Shown here: positions 23,479-33,112 of the stretch, in pieces
Numbering within the stretch: the stretch's first letter is position 1
Layout: each line of letters begins with the position of its first letter
Origin: Bog-473 sp963838835
GTDB lineage: Bacteria > Actinomycetota > Acidimicrobiia > Acidimicrobiales > RAAP-2
Length of the DNA stretch: 64,000 bases
Assembly: GCA_963838835.1 (NCBI GenBank)
Contig: CAWITA010000029.1
Coordinates: 1-64,000 of the forward strand
Reading direction: 5' to 3'
Notes under the pieces: model-generated
Databases searched by the model: none
Told to the model about the DNA's origin: nothing
The model's input: only the letters and a program-made list of their open reading frames with translations
Program-made: the position numbers and the translations under genes

Positions 23479-23638
23479 AGGACTCAACAGGGCTGGAGGG
23501 GGGGTTCCGAATCCCTGAGGTCTGTCATAAAGTCTCGCTCCCTCTCGGCAATCAGTCAAGCAGCTTTAGCAGATACTTCACATCTGTTATAGTGATAGGA
23601 AGCCAAACTTTGGCAAGCATTCTCGACGGGGTCCCCGG

Positions 23639-24550
23639 GTGGAACTGAAACATCTGCAAGCGCTGCTCGGTATCGCGGACACCGGGAGCTTCTCCGCCGC
23701 CGCAGCCACCATCGGCACGGTGCAATCCAACGTCTCGGCCCACGTCGCCCGGCTGGAGCGTGAGCTCGACGTGCAGCTGGTCGACCGGTCGTCGGGACGC
23801 CTGACCGAGGAGGGCGAGGTCGTCATCGAGCGGGCGCGCCGGGTGATGAACGAGCTCGACGCGCTGGTGGCCGACGTGTCCGCGCTGCGGGAAGAAGTGG
23901 TCGGGACGGTCAGGCTGGGCGTGATCGGCACGACAGGGCGTTGGCTGGTGCCCCAGCTCTTCGACCTCCTTCGGGTGCGCCACCCCCACGTGCACCTGAA
24001 CGTGGCCGAAGGCTCGAGCGGCGGCCTGGAGCAGCAGCTGGCCTCGGGCCAGCTCGACCTCGCGGTGGTCACCTTCCCCCTGCGCGGCGACGAGATCATG
24101 GCCGCCCAGCTCTTTGACGAGGACCTCGTGGTCGTGCTGCCCATGGGGCACCCGATGGGCGCCGAGCCGTCGGTCCCCCTCGAGCGACTCGAGGAGTTGG
24201 AGCTCCTGCTCCCGGCACCCGGTACCGCCCTGCGGGCCGAGATCGACGGCGCCACCGGCCCGGCCCGCATCGAGTTGCGGCCGGCCATGGAACTCGACGG
24301 TGTGCGCCTGATCGCCTCACTGGCCTTCGACGGCTACGGGCCTGCCATCCTCCCGGCCACCGCCGTGCCGGGCCACCAGCGCGGCCGCTTTTCGGTGCTG
24401 CCGGTCGCTGGTCTCCCCCGCCGTCGAGTCGGCGTGGCCCAACGCCGGCGGGGGCTGCCGTCGGCCCCGGTCCGGGCCGTGATCGACGTTCTCGGTGACG
24501 TCGTCAACGACACGCTGTCCATGCCCGAGGGGATCCACCCGACGACGTAG
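23639..24550 (+). CDS. LysR-family transcriptional regulator
   Basis: The 303-residue protein begins at GTG 23639 with MELKHLQALLGIADTGSFSA and a winged helix-turn-helix (TIGTVQSNVSAHVARLEREL), then a periplasmic-binding-type effector domain. LysR proteins are usually divergent from their target. Here the upstream neighbour on the other strand is the HAD-acyltransferase/murT operon, and the downstream one is a convergent acetyltransferase. The AT-rich upstream region includes TATAGTGATAGG. The inducer is unknown. Confidence 0.88.
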   Translation: MELKHLQALLGIADTGSFSAAAATIGTVQSNVSAHVARLERELDVQLVDRSSGRLTEEGEVVIERARRVMNELDALVADVSALREEVVGTVRLGVIGTTGRWLVPQLFDLLRVRHPHVHLNVAEGSSGGLEQQLASGQLDLAVVTFPLRGDEIMAAQLFDEDLVVVLPMGHPMGAEPSVPLERLEELELLLPAPGTALRAEIDGATGPARIELRPAMELDGVRLIASLAFDGYGPAILPATAVPGHQRGRFSVLPVAGLPRRRVGVAQRRRGLPSAPVRAVIDVLGDVVNDTLSMPEGIHPTT

Positions 24551-24569
24551 CCCGGCGCCGCGTGGTGCC

Positions 24570-25190
24570 TCACGGCACCGGCTGCGGCTCTCGCCACATG
24601 GTCCAGATCGGCGGCCCGTCACCCGGGAGTGGCACCTCCTTGACGACCTCGAAACCATGGCGACGGTAGAACGGGACGTTGCGCTCCTTGGACGACTCGA
24701 GGTAGCAGGGCATCCCCTCCGTGTCGCAATGCCCGAGCACCGGGCCCATGAGCGCGCTGCCCAGGCCTTGGCCCTGTCGCCCCACGGCGACGCCGAGCGT
24801 GGCCAGATACCAATGCGGCTCGTGGGGATGCATCGACTCCACGAGGGTCAAGAGACGCAGGGTGGTGGCGAGGTTGGTGGCGACGTAGGGCAACACCGGC
24901 AGCATGGTGAGGATCGCGGTGAGCCCGGTGAGGAGCGGCTTGCCGGCCGGGGCCCAAATGGCCGACCCGGCGGTACCGTCCGTCGTGTAACAGCCCCCGA
25001 ACGGAAGGTAGTCGGCGCGCATCTGGGTGCGGAAGTAGGCGCGCAGGCCGGCCCGACGGCGCTCCGGATTGCGGAAGATGTGGCTCGTGACGGGATCGTC
25101 GAAGAACGTCTCGGCCAGTTGGGCCGCCATGGCGTCGACGTCGTCCTCGGTCGCGCGCCGGACAACGGGCAGAACAACTTCGCGAGCCAT
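24570..25190 (-). CDS. GNAT-family N-acetyltransferase
   Basis: From ATG 25190 the protein is 206 residues: VRRATEDDVDAMAAQLAETF at the start, then the acetyl-CoA loop LGVAVGRQGQGLGSALM (R/Q-x-x-G-x-G) and the C-terminal YLESSKERNVPFYRRHGFEV typical of GNAT enzymes. The open frame further upstream to 25304 is compositional. It faces the LysR gene tail to tail. The substrate cannot be read from sequence. Confidence 0.85.
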   Translation of the reverse strand: MAREVVLPVVRRATEDDVDAMAAQLAETFFDDPVTSHIFRNPERRRAGLRAYFRTQMRADYLPFGGCYTTDGTAGSAIWAPAGKPLLTGLTAILTMLPVLPYVATNLATTLRLLTLVESMHPHEPHWYLATLGVAVGRQGQGLGSALMGPVLGHCDTEGMPCYLESSKERNVPFYRRHGFEVVKEVPLPGDGPPIWTMWREPQPVP

Positions 25191-25538
25191 GAGGGAGACG
25201 ATGCTGGCAGAGGGCCCGGCCCCGCGCCAGCCGGCCTGGCCGCCGCGTGGCTCGGCCGAGAGCGCCGAGCGCAGGCGCCACCGTCGGAGGCGCCCGCGCG
25301 CCACGTTGAGTTTGGCGCAGGGGGGAATGGCGGCGGGCCGACTGCGCCCGCGTGCCGACGGGGCCCTCGATGCCTCAACGCGTCGGGCGATGCGCCGGTG
25401 CGTTAGCGTCCCTGCTCATGCTGCGCCTGACCTGGTCGCCCCCCGAGGCGCCCCCTGCGTCCCCTCCGAGGGAAAAGTGCCTGGCCGCCGCCGCAGCACC
25501 CCACTGGTCCCGGTGGTGCCCGCACGGATGACTGCGAC
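25191..25538. other. Intergenic stretch with no supported gene
   Basis: This GC-rich 348-base gap separates the divergent acetyltransferase and Gfo/Idh/MocA genes. It should hold both promoters. Frames cross it in several phases but show no family pattern and no ribosome binding site. I see no strong hairpin or palindrome. Confidence 0.5.
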
Positions 25539-26528
25539 GTGCTGAGGATCGGGGTCCTCGGGGCGGCCCGCATCACCCCGATCGCCCTCGTCAAGCCGGC
25601 GCGGCGTGTCGGCGGTGCCCAGGTCGTGGCGGTGGCCGCCCGTGACCGCACCCGTGCGACCGAGTTCGCCCGCAAGCACGGCATTCCCCGGGTGATCGGG
25701 GGTTACGCGGAGTTGATCAACGATCCCGACATCGACGCCGTCTACAACCCGCTCCCCAACGGGCTGCACGGGTACTGGACCATCGCGGCGCTCAAAGCCG
25801 GCAAACACGTGCTGTGCGAAAAGCCCTTCACGGCCAACGCCGACGAGGCCCGATCCGTGGCCGAAGCGTGCAACGGCATCCCCGGGCTGGTGGTCATGGA
25901 GGCCTTCCACTACCAGTACCACCCCCTGGCCAAGCGGCTGGTGGAGATCGTCCGTTCGGGAGAGCTGGGCACCATCCGCAACGTCGACGTGGCCTTCTCG
26001 GCGCCCCTGTGGAAACGGGGCGACATCCGCTACCAACTCGCGCTGGCCGGCGGCGCCACCATGGACATGGGCTGCTATCCGGTCAGCCTCCTGCGGCTGT
26101 TGACCCCGGGCCCGCGGGTGGACCGCGCGGAGGCCAAGCTGTCGTCCCCCGGCGTCGACCGGGCCATGGACGCGCGTTTCTCCCTCCCCGACGGTGGGAG
26201 CGCCCACATCGGCTGCTCCATGTTCTCGTCATCGGTGCTGCGCCTCCACGCCGAGGTGACGGGCGACAACGGCCGGATCTCTGTCTTCAACCCGTTCAGC
26301 CCCCAGTACGGGCACCGGATGAAGGTCACGACCTCGCTCGGCAGCCGCAAGGAGCGATTCAGCCGCAAACCGTCCTACGACTTCCAACTCGAAGCATTCG
26401 TGGCCGCGGCCGAGGATGGTGCCTCCTTCCCGACAACCGCGGCCGACGCCATCCGTACCATGGAGCTCATCGACGCCATCTACAACGCGGCCGGACTGCC
26501 ACTGCGCCAACCCACCCCGGTCGCCTGA
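25539..26528 (+). CDS. Gfo/Idh/MocA-family NAD(P)-dependent oxidoreductase
   Basis: The 329-residue protein starts at GTG 25539 with the Rossmann motif IGVLGAARITPIAL, then YNPLPNGLH and the hallmark CEKPFT near 94-99. The C-terminal alpha/beta domain carries GGATMDMGCYPVSLLR, with D-x-G-C-Y near 176, a usual active-site region. The family oxidises or reduces sugars, inositols and biliverdin-like compounds. It overlaps tldD by one base (TGATG), so the three genes 25539-29443 are probably one transcript. Substrate unknown. Confidence 0.88.
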   Translation: MLRIGVLGAARITPIALVKPARRVGGAQVVAVAARDRTRATEFARKHGIPRVIGGYAELINDPDIDAVYNPLPNGLHGYWTIAALKAGKHVLCEKPFTANADEARSVAEACNGIPGLVVMEAFHYQYHPLAKRLVEIVRSGELGTIRNVDVAFSAPLWKRGDIRYQLALAGGATMDMGCYPVSLLRLLTPGPRVDRAEAKLSSPGVDRAMDARFSLPDGGSAHIGCSMFSSSVLRLHAEVTGDNGRISVFNPFSPQYGHRMKVTTSLGSRKERFSRKPSYDFQLEAFVAAAEDGASFPTTAADAIRTMELIDAIYNAAGLPLRQPTPVA

Positions 26529-28021
26529 TGCCGCTCGCGGCGGACGACGTCTCCGCGCTGGCCGACGCCACGCTCGATGCGGCGGCCGGCTGCCAGGCAG
26601 CCGAGCTCCGGGTGGAGCGCATCCGCAGCCAGGTGGTCCGCCTCCACGACGCGCGTCCCGAGACGGCGGCAGACGACACGGACTTCGGCATGGGGGTGCG
26701 CGTCGTGGCCGACGGCGCGGTGGGCTTCGCCGCCACGGTCGACGTCCGGCCGGAGGAGGCGGCCAACCTGGTCCGCCAGGCCAAGGAGATGGCGCAGCTG
26801 ACGAGCAGAGGCGGGGGCGGGCGGGTCGAGCTGGCGACCGAGCCACCCCACGGTGACGTGAGCTGGTCGAGCGCGTTCGCGATCGACCCGTCGACGGTGG
26901 CGATGGCGGACAAGATCGGCCTGCTGGCCGAGTGGAGCGAGCGGCTGGGCCGCCACGGGTCCGTCTCACACACGACGGCGTCGCTGCGGGCGGTATCGGA
27001 GCAGACCTACCTGGCCGACCTCAATGGGACTCGGGCCACCCAGCACCGGGTCCGGATGCAGACCCAGCTCGAGGCGCTGGCCCTCTCTGACACGGGCTTC
27101 GAGACCATGCGCACGCTGGCACCACCGGTGGGGCGCGGCTGGGAGTTCCTGACCGGCCCGACGTCGGCCGGGAACTGGGACTGGGACGCCGAGCTGGCCC
27201 GGCTGCCGGAGCTCCTCGCCGAGAAGCTGAAAGCGCCCTCGGTCCGGGCCGGGACCTACGACCTCGTCATCGACCCGTCGAACCTGTGGCTCACCATCCA
27301 CGAGTCCATCGGGCACGCCACCGAGCTCGACAGGGCCGTCGGCTACGAAGCGGCCTACGCCGGGACCTCTTTCGCGACGTACGACAAGCTGGGAACGCTG
27401 CGCTACGGCTCCCCGGTGATGCACGTGACCGGGGATCGCACCGTGGCGCACGGGCTGGCCACCGTGGGCATCGACAGCGAGGGCGTGGTCGCCCAGTCGT
27501 TCGATCTCGTGCGGGACGGAACCCTCGTCGGCTACCAGCTCGACCGCGCCATCGCGGCCACCATGGGCATCGAGCGCTCCAACGGGTGCGCGTTCGGCGA
27601 CTCGCCGATGCACGTGCCAATTCAGCGCATGGCCAACGTGTCGCTGGCGCACTCGGGCGAGGAGGGGCCGACCACCGAGGCGCTCATCGCCGGCGTGGAC
27701 CGTGGCATCTACGTCATGGGCGACAAGAGCTGGTCGATCGACATGCAACGGTACAATTTCCAGTTCACCGGGCAGCGCTTCTACCGGATCGAGGGTGGGA
27801 AGCTGGCGGGGCAGGTGAAGGACGTCGCGTACCAATCGACCACGACCGACTTCTGGGGTGCCATGGAAGCCGTCGGTGGGTCGTCCACCTGGGTGCTCGG
27901 GGGCGCGTTCAACTGCGGTAAGGGCCAGCCGGGCCAGGTGGCTCCCGTCTCGCACGGCTGCCCGTCCGTGCTCGTGCGCGGCGTGCGGGTGCTCAACGCG
28001 CGCGAGGAGTCGGGGCGCTGA
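26528..28021 (+). CDS. tldD: TldD metalloprotease homologue
   Basis: The 497-residue protein has the TldD zinc motif H-E-S-I-G-H (about 258-263), the loop GNWDWDAELARL and the C-terminal cysteine region GGAFNCGKGQPGQVAPVSHG. TldD acts with TldE as a heterodimeric protease that trims peptides such as microcin B17 or RiPP precursors and unfolded segments. The partner gene follows 32 bases later. No RiPP precursor is obvious nearby. Confidence 0.9.
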   Translation: MPLAADDVSALADATLDAAAGCQAAELRVERIRSQVVRLHDARPETAADDTDFGMGVRVVADGAVGFAATVDVRPEEAANLVRQAKEMAQLTSRGGGGRVELATEPPHGDVSWSSAFAIDPSTVAMADKIGLLAEWSERLGRHGSVSHTTASLRAVSEQTYLADLNGTRATQHRVRMQTQLEALALSDTGFETMRTLAPPVGRGWEFLTGPTSAGNWDWDAELARLPELLAEKLKAPSVRAGTYDLVIDPSNLWLTIHESIGHATELDRAVGYEAAYAGTSFATYDKLGTLRYGSPVMHVTGDRTVAHGLATVGIDSEGVVAQSFDLVRDGTLVGYQLDRAIAATMGIERSNGCAFGDSPMHVPIQRMANVSLAHSGEEGPTTEALIAGVDRGIYVMGDKSWSIDMQRYNFQFTGQRFYRIEGGKLAGQVKDVAYQSTTTDFWGAMEAVGGSSTWVLGGAFNCGKGQPGQVAPVSHGCPSVLVRGVRVLNAREESGR

Positions 28022-28052
28022 GCATGGTCGCGGCGGCGATCGGGGTGCGCCG

Positions 28053-29443
28053 GTGATCCCGGCCCAAGAACTCGTCGAGCATGGTGTGGCCGCGGGCGAC
28101 ACGGGCGGGGCCGACGGTTGCATTGTGCTGGTCGAGGAGGCCAGCCACGCCGACGTCCGCTTCGCGCTGAACACCACCACGACCAACGGCGTCCACCGGG
28201 CGCGCGCGGTGAGCGTGGTCGTGGTCGCCGGCGAGTCGGTGGGCACGGCGCGCCAGGCCGGTGTCGTCGGGACCGAAGGCGTGGCGGCGATGGTCTGTGC
28301 TGCGCTGGCCGACGCCCAGGCGGCACCTTCTGCCGAGGACGCCTTTGCTCTCGTCGACCCCGCGCAGACGCGCGCCCGGCGCGCGACTTCTCGCTGGCGC
28401 CGGAGCAGACGGACGCCTCGGCGCTCGAGCCTGTGCTCTCGTCCCTCTCCGGCGCCTTCGGGCGGGCGCGCGCCCGCGACGCGGTGCTGGCGGGCTTCGC
28501 CGAGCTGGACGTGACGACGCTCTACCTGGGGAGCTCGACGGGGGTGCGGCTCTCCCACGTGCAGCCGACCGGCGCGGTGAACCTGGTGGGTCGCACCGCC
28601 GACGGGACGGGCTCGGCCTGGGTCGGCGTACCCGTCATCGACCCGTCATTCGAGGAGATGGAGCAGGAGATCTGGCGCCGCCTGGACTGGGAGAAGCGGC
28701 AGATCTCGCTCGAGGCCGGGCGGTACGAGGTGATCCTGCCGCCCTCGGGCGTGAGCGACATGATGGCCCAGCTGGCCTTCGGAGGTCTCGGTGGCCAGGA
28801 CGCCGAGGACGGCCGCAGCGTGTTCTCCAAAGAGGGCGGCCGCACGCGCGTCGGTGAGAGGATCACGACGCTGCCCTTCACGCTCTACAGCGATCCCTTC
28901 GAGGAGACCGTGACCTGCTCGCCCTTCGTGGCGACGGAGGCGAGTAGCTCGGACGTCTCGGTCTTCGACAACGGGCTCTCGCTCGGGCGCATCGACTGGC
29001 TGCACGACGGGGCGCTGACGCACTTGCGCCACCACCGCGCCGGCGCGGCCAAGTCGGACGTGGTCGTCGCGCCCTACGTGGACAACCTCATCTTGCGCTG
29101 TGATCGGACCCACGGCGGCTCGGTGGACGACATGGTGGCTCGCACGCAGCGGGGGCTGCTGCTCACCTGCCTGTGGTACATCCGGGAGGTCGACCCGGCG
29201 ACCCTGCTCGTGACCGGGCTCACCCGCGACGGCGTCTACGTGATTGAGGACGGTGTCGTGGTCGGCGCGGCCAACAACTTCCGCTTCAACGAGAGCCCGG
29301 TCGATCTGTTGGCGCGGGCCACAGAAGTCGGCACGCCGGTACGCTCGCTCGGCCGCGAGTTCGGCGAGTACCTCAACCGGACGATCATGCCGCCCCTGCG
29401 CATCCCCGACTACAACATGAGCTCGGTGAGCCAGGCCAGCTGA
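28053..29443 (+). CDS. tldE: TldE/PmbA metalloprotease partner, frameshifted
   Basis: The N-terminal frame from GTG 28053 reads IPAQELVEHGVAAGDTGGAD and runs to about 28380 (FALVDPAQTRA). The protein continues in another frame with DFSLAPEQTDASALEPVLSS, through RTADGTGSAWVG and the C-terminal glycine-rich region to the stop at 29441-29443. A single lost base in the CG-rich run near 28370-28390 explains the shift. TldE lacks the catalytic HExxH and supports TldD. All else is intact, so either sequence error or a very young mutation. Confidence 0.8.
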
Positions 29444-29489
29444 GTGGGGGCTCAACCGGTCCGGGCGCCGCGGCCCGTGGCCACTGCGC

Positions 29490-30239
29490 TCACCGAGGCC
29501 GTTGCGCCTCGACGAGGAGTCGTTGCGCGGTGGACACGAACACACCGTCGCGCCGGATGCGTTCGTGCATCGCCCGCAGCTGCGTGCCGTACGCCTCAGG
29601 CGTGAAGCCCGGCACCGTCCAGCGCACCTTGCGGAGGAAGTACACCACGGCGGCCACGTCGAAGAACTCGACGCGCAACGCGCAAGCCCGTAGGTCGACG
29701 ACGACGAGCCCCGCTGCCGCCGCGGCATCCCGGGCTCGTTCGGGGCTGCGGCCGGGGTTCACCGGCTGCGGACCCATCATGAAGTCGGTCAGCTCGCGGT
29801 TCGATCCGGGACCGATCTGCTGGGAGAGATACGTGCCGCCTGGCCGCAGCACGCGGGCAATCTCCTCCCACAGCACGACGACGGGGTGGCGGCTCACGAC
29901 GAGCTCGAACGACCCGTCGGCGAAGGGCAGCACCGGCGCGTCCGCGACGGTGACGACGTGGGCACCGAGGGGACCGAGCCGAGCGTGTGCCAGGGCGGCG
30001 TTCGGTGGCCACGACTCGGTGGCCACCAGGAGCCGCGGCGGCCGCCCCACGGTGGCGAGCACCTCGCCACCTCCCGTCTCGATGTCGAGCGCGGCAGCGG
30101 CACCGGCCATCCGCTCCCCCATCAAGCGGGCGTAGCCCCAGGACGGCCGCTCCTCGGTGGCTCGCCCGTCGAACCAGGAGAAGTCCCACCCTTCCACTGG
30201 GGCGGCGGCGCCCTCCGCCACCAACGCCTCGAACGTCAT
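29490..30239 (-). CDS. Class I SAM-dependent methyltransferase
   Basis: From ATG 30239 the protein is 249 residues: ALDIETGGGEVLATV (motif I, SAM loop), then DAPVLPFADGSFELVVSRHP (motif II/III) and IARVLRPGGTYLSQQIGPGS. This is the Methyltransf_11 (UbiE-like) layout. A longer frame upstream to 30320 is compositional. It follows TldE tail to tail. Substrate unknown. Confidence 0.85.
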   Translation of the reverse strand: MTFEALVAEGAAAPVEGWDFSWFDGRATEERPSWGYARLMGERMAGAAAALDIETGGGEVLATVGRPPRLLVATESWPPNAALAHARLGPLGAHVVTVADAPVLPFADGSFELVVSRHPVVVLWEEIARVLRPGGTYLSQQIGPGSNRELTDFMMGPQPVNPGRSPERARDAAAAAGLVVVDLRACALRVEFFDVAAVVYFLRKVRWTVPGFTPEAYGTQLRAMHERIRRDGVFVSTAQRLLVEAQRPR

Positions 30240-30336
30240 GGCATCGCCTCCGGCACCTCGGGCGTCCTCTCGTGTCCGAGATCCACGTCGAGGGTGTGCC
30301 GTGAGCTTTCGTCGGCGCACCTCGCACGGCCCTTCC

Positions 30337-31467
30337 TCAGAGCGCGTCGTACAGGGCGCTGATGAGCGCGCGGTTGCGCGTGCTCTGCCAGCGAGGGACG
30401 ACGTCGTTCATGACGTACCCGAACGCCACGCCGGCGTCGGGATCGGCAAAGCCAACCGCACCCCCCGTGCCGAAGTGGCCGAAGCTCCTCGGATTGGGGC
30501 CGAAGGGGCGTCGCGGCGTCGTCGGCTTGAACCCGAGCCCGAACGTCACGTCCTCGTGGAGGATCGGGCAGAAACCCTCGGACTGCGGGGACGTCGCCTC
30601 GGCGAGCAGGTCGCCGGAGAGCAGCCGATTGGGCTCGAGCAGCGCTCCGTACACGCGTGCGACCCCGCGCGCCGAGCCGTGGCCGTTGGTCGACGGGACC
30701 TCGGCCCCGCGCCACTCCTCGGTGTTGACCACGCCCATCGACGAGTAGCCCGGTGGGTTGAAATAGCTCAGCATCTCCATGCGGGCGTCGCCCCTCAGCG
30801 CGTCGTCCATGCGGTACGGGCCGTCCGCCCCACGGAAGATCACGTCGGCGCAGCGCTGGCGCTCTGCCGCCGGGACGCCCACGTAGACGTCGGCGCCGAG
30901 CGGTCTCGTCACGCCGGCCAGCCGCCGCCCGCACGGCTCGCCGCTCACCCGGCGCACCACCTCGCCGATCAGGTGCCCGTAGGTGTTGGTGTGATAGGCG
31001 TGGCGCGTCCCGGGGTCCCACCACGGCTCCGTCGCCGCCAGCGCGGTGGTCATCCGGTCCCACTGCCACAGATCCTCGTCGCCCAGGGAGGTGCGGATGG
31101 CCGGCACGCCGGCGCGATGGCAGAGCGCATGGCGCAGCGTCGCCGCCTCCTTGCCGCCCGTCGCGAACTCGGGCCACACGGAGGCGATGGGGTCGTCGAG
31201 GGCGATCAGCCCGGCATCGACGAGCTGCAGGGCGAGGAGGGCGACGAACGCCTTGCCCACGGAGTAGAAGTTGACCAGGGTGTCGCCCCGCCACGCCGTG
31301 CCCCCCGGCCGGTTGGTCCAGCCGCCGGCCAGGTCGACCACCGGCGTGCCGTCGACGAGCACGCAGACCGCCGCGCCGACCTCGCCGCGCTCGGCGAAGT
31401 TCCGGGCGAACTCCACCCGCACCGCGTCGAACCGGGCGTCGCAGTGACCGTTGATCGGGGTGTCCAC
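30337..31467 (-). CDS. Beta-lactamase-family serine hydrolase (EstB-like)
   Basis: The 376-residue protein starts at GTG 31467. Class C-type motifs are visible: S69-V-G-K72 (nucleophile S-x-x-K), YHTNTYG near 163 (Y-x-N) and the C-terminal HFGTGG near 336 (the K-T-G equivalent). No signal peptide is seen, so it is probably a cytoplasmic esterase of the EstB/family VIII type, not a secreted beta-lactamase. Natural substrate unknown. Confidence 0.87.
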   Translation of the reverse strand: MDTPINGHCDARFDAVRVEFARNFAERGEVGAAVCVLVDGTPVVDLAGGWTNRPGGTAWRGDTLVNFYSVGKAFVALLALQLVDAGLIALDDPIASVWPEFATGGKEAATLRHALCHRAGVPAIRTSLGDEDLWQWDRMTTALAATEPWWDPGTRHAYHTNTYGHLIGEVVRRVSGEPCGRRLAGVTRPLGADVYVGVPAAERQRCADVIFRGADGPYRMDDALRGDARMEMLSYFNPPGYSSMGVVNTEEWRGAEVPSTNGHGSARGVARVYGALLEPNRLLSGDLLAEATSPQSEGFCPILHEDVTFGLGFKPTTPRRPFGPNPRSFGHFGTGGAVGFADPDAGVAFGYVMNDVVPRWQSTRNRALISALYDAL

Positions 31468-31536
31468 CGGCCCGACTCTGTCGTGACGCCGGGCGGTGGC
31501 GCAAGCGCCGCCCGGTCCGACGGTCCGACCCGCCGG

Positions 31537-32430
31537 TCAGGTCACCTTCGCCAGCCGGTCCGCCGTGGCCAGCATCTGGCGGGCCACCGGCTGCAGGGCG
31601 ACCCGCGTGCCGAGGAGCCCGGTCGAGACCCGTTCGACCACGCCCCACTCCCAGATCGCCGTCGCATCCAGACCGGTGCACGCGGCCAGCAGCTCGGCCC
31701 GCGCCATCGGGTCACCGTCCAGCAGCTCGGTCGGGTCCTCCCGCATGATGATCCCGAGGTCGTATTCGGGCTCGGCCTCCAACCCGTCCGGGTCGACGAG
31801 CTTGTAGCCCTCCGCCGCCGCCAGGGCGTTCCACTGGTGCACGTCGCCGTGCACCAGGACGGCGCGCGCCGGGTCGTGCGCTCGGGCTCGGCGGCCCGCG
31901 CGGGCCAGCGTGTGGTCGACCGCCGCCGCGGAGCACGGTCGATCGAGTTCTTCCCAGACGGTCACGATCCACTCGGCCAGCCGGCGGGCCTTCTCCTCTC
32001 CCGTGGGCAGGTCGGCGCCCGCGACGGGGCGCCAGACCAACTGAGCCGTCGCACAAAGGATCTCGTGCCGCTGCGCCACGGGGACCCGCCGCGCGGCGAG
32101 CGAGGGACCGAGTCGCTCCAGGAGCAGCGCCCCGCGCCTGACGTCGTGGCGCAACAGGGTCACGCAACCCTTGCCGGCGCAGAGCCGCAGCCGCGATCTC
32201 GTGCGCCGCGGCGTCGACGTCGCGGGGACGACGAGCTTGAGCACGGCCGGCGGGCCGGCGGCCGTCTCGGCCTCGGCCACGAAGGCCTCGGTGGCGTCGC
32301 CCTACGCCCGTCCGACCCGGATCGCCCAATCGCACTCGAGCCGGGCGATCAGCTCCGGCAGCCGTTCGAGCCACCCGCCCGCTCCGGCCTCGAGCGCCTT
32401 GGTGCGGACGACAGGAGGGACCTCGGGCAC
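31537..32430 (-). pseudogene. APH(6)/hydroxyurea-type phosphotransferase with internal amber codon
   Basis: One continuous frame of 297 codons from GTG 32430 has the family's N-terminus (WLERLPELIARLECDWAIRV), then a TAG at 32302-32304 about 43 codons in, then DATEAFVAEAET in the same frame, VLKLVVP, the catalytic VLVHGDVHQWNALA and the metal DPDGL. Streptomycin 6-kinase-type proteins have this length and order. Either the gene is inactivated, the codon is a sequence error, or a shorter product starts at GTG 32280, which would lack the N-terminal region. The family phosphorylates aminoglycosides, but many genomic members have other substrates. Confidence 0.75.
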
Positions 32431-32483
32431 CGGCTGATTCTTCCAGGCACCGTCGCTCGTCTTCTTCGCGGCACGGTCGCTCG

Positions 32484-33050
32484 TCAGCGCTCGACGCCGG
32501 CGCCCGCCCCCCCGCACAGCTCGCGCAGGAGCGGGACCCAGTGGGCCAGCCCGGCAACCTCGAGGCCCACGACCTTGGCGGCGTCGTCCGCCCGGCGCAG
32601 CGCCAGCGCGTCGGCCGCCCAGGGCCGGGCCCGGAAGGCGGCCGCCTCGGCCTGGGTCAGCGCGCCGCCCTGCCGGCTCAGCGAGACCGCACTGTCGGCG
32701 CTGAGCACCCCGGCGTAGTCGACCTCGTCCGCCACGAGATACCGCTTCGCCTCCACGTGCAAGGCGACGATCGCCGCCACCCGCTCCCCCAGCGCGCCCC
32801 GGACCGCCCGGGCCGCGGCCGTGGCATGGGTCTCGTCGCTGCCGTCGGGCAACAGGTGCCCGATGTCGTGCACCAGTCCCGCCGCCACCAGTTCGCCGTC
32901 CCCTCGATGCCGACGGGCCAGCAGCGCGGCGGTCTGCAGGGCGTGGTCGAGCAGCGAGACGCCCAGGCTGGGAGCGAGCGGCTGCTCGGCCCCTGCGGCC
33001 ACCACGCCGAGGATCTCCTCGACGCTCAAGCCGGGCGCGGGACCGCTCAC
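32484..33050 (-). CDS. HD-domain protein (PhnZ-like)
   Basis: The 188-residue protein has the metal motifs LLDHALQTAALL (first His) and AGLVHDIGHLL (H-D), followed by a helical region with ALHVEAKRYLV (further His). This resembles small HD proteins of the PhnZ group, mixed-valent diiron oxygenases of organophosphonates or myo-inositol. A phosphohydrolase role is also possible. It is divergent from the sulfotransferase gene and follows the broken phosphotransferase upstream on the same strand. Confidence 0.8.
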   Translation of the reverse strand: MSGPAPGLSVEEILGVVAAGAEQPLAPSLGVSLLDHALQTAALLARRHRGDGELVAAGLVHDIGHLLPDGSDETHATAAARAVRGALGERVAAIVALHVEAKRYLVADEVDYAGVLSADSAVSLSRQGGALTQAEAAAFRARPWAADALALRRADDAAKVVGLEVAGLAHWVPLLRELCGGAGAGVER

Positions 33051-33112
33051 GCGACCATTGTCCCGCCTGCGGGGCGTCGGCGCCCCCGTCGGTGCGGGTA
33101 CGGTGACGCCCC

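Noticed and set aside
30157..32718. 853-codon plus-strand frame
   Set aside because: It is a high-GC shadow of the minus-strand methyltransferase, serine hydrolase and phosphotransferase genes; no family motifs.
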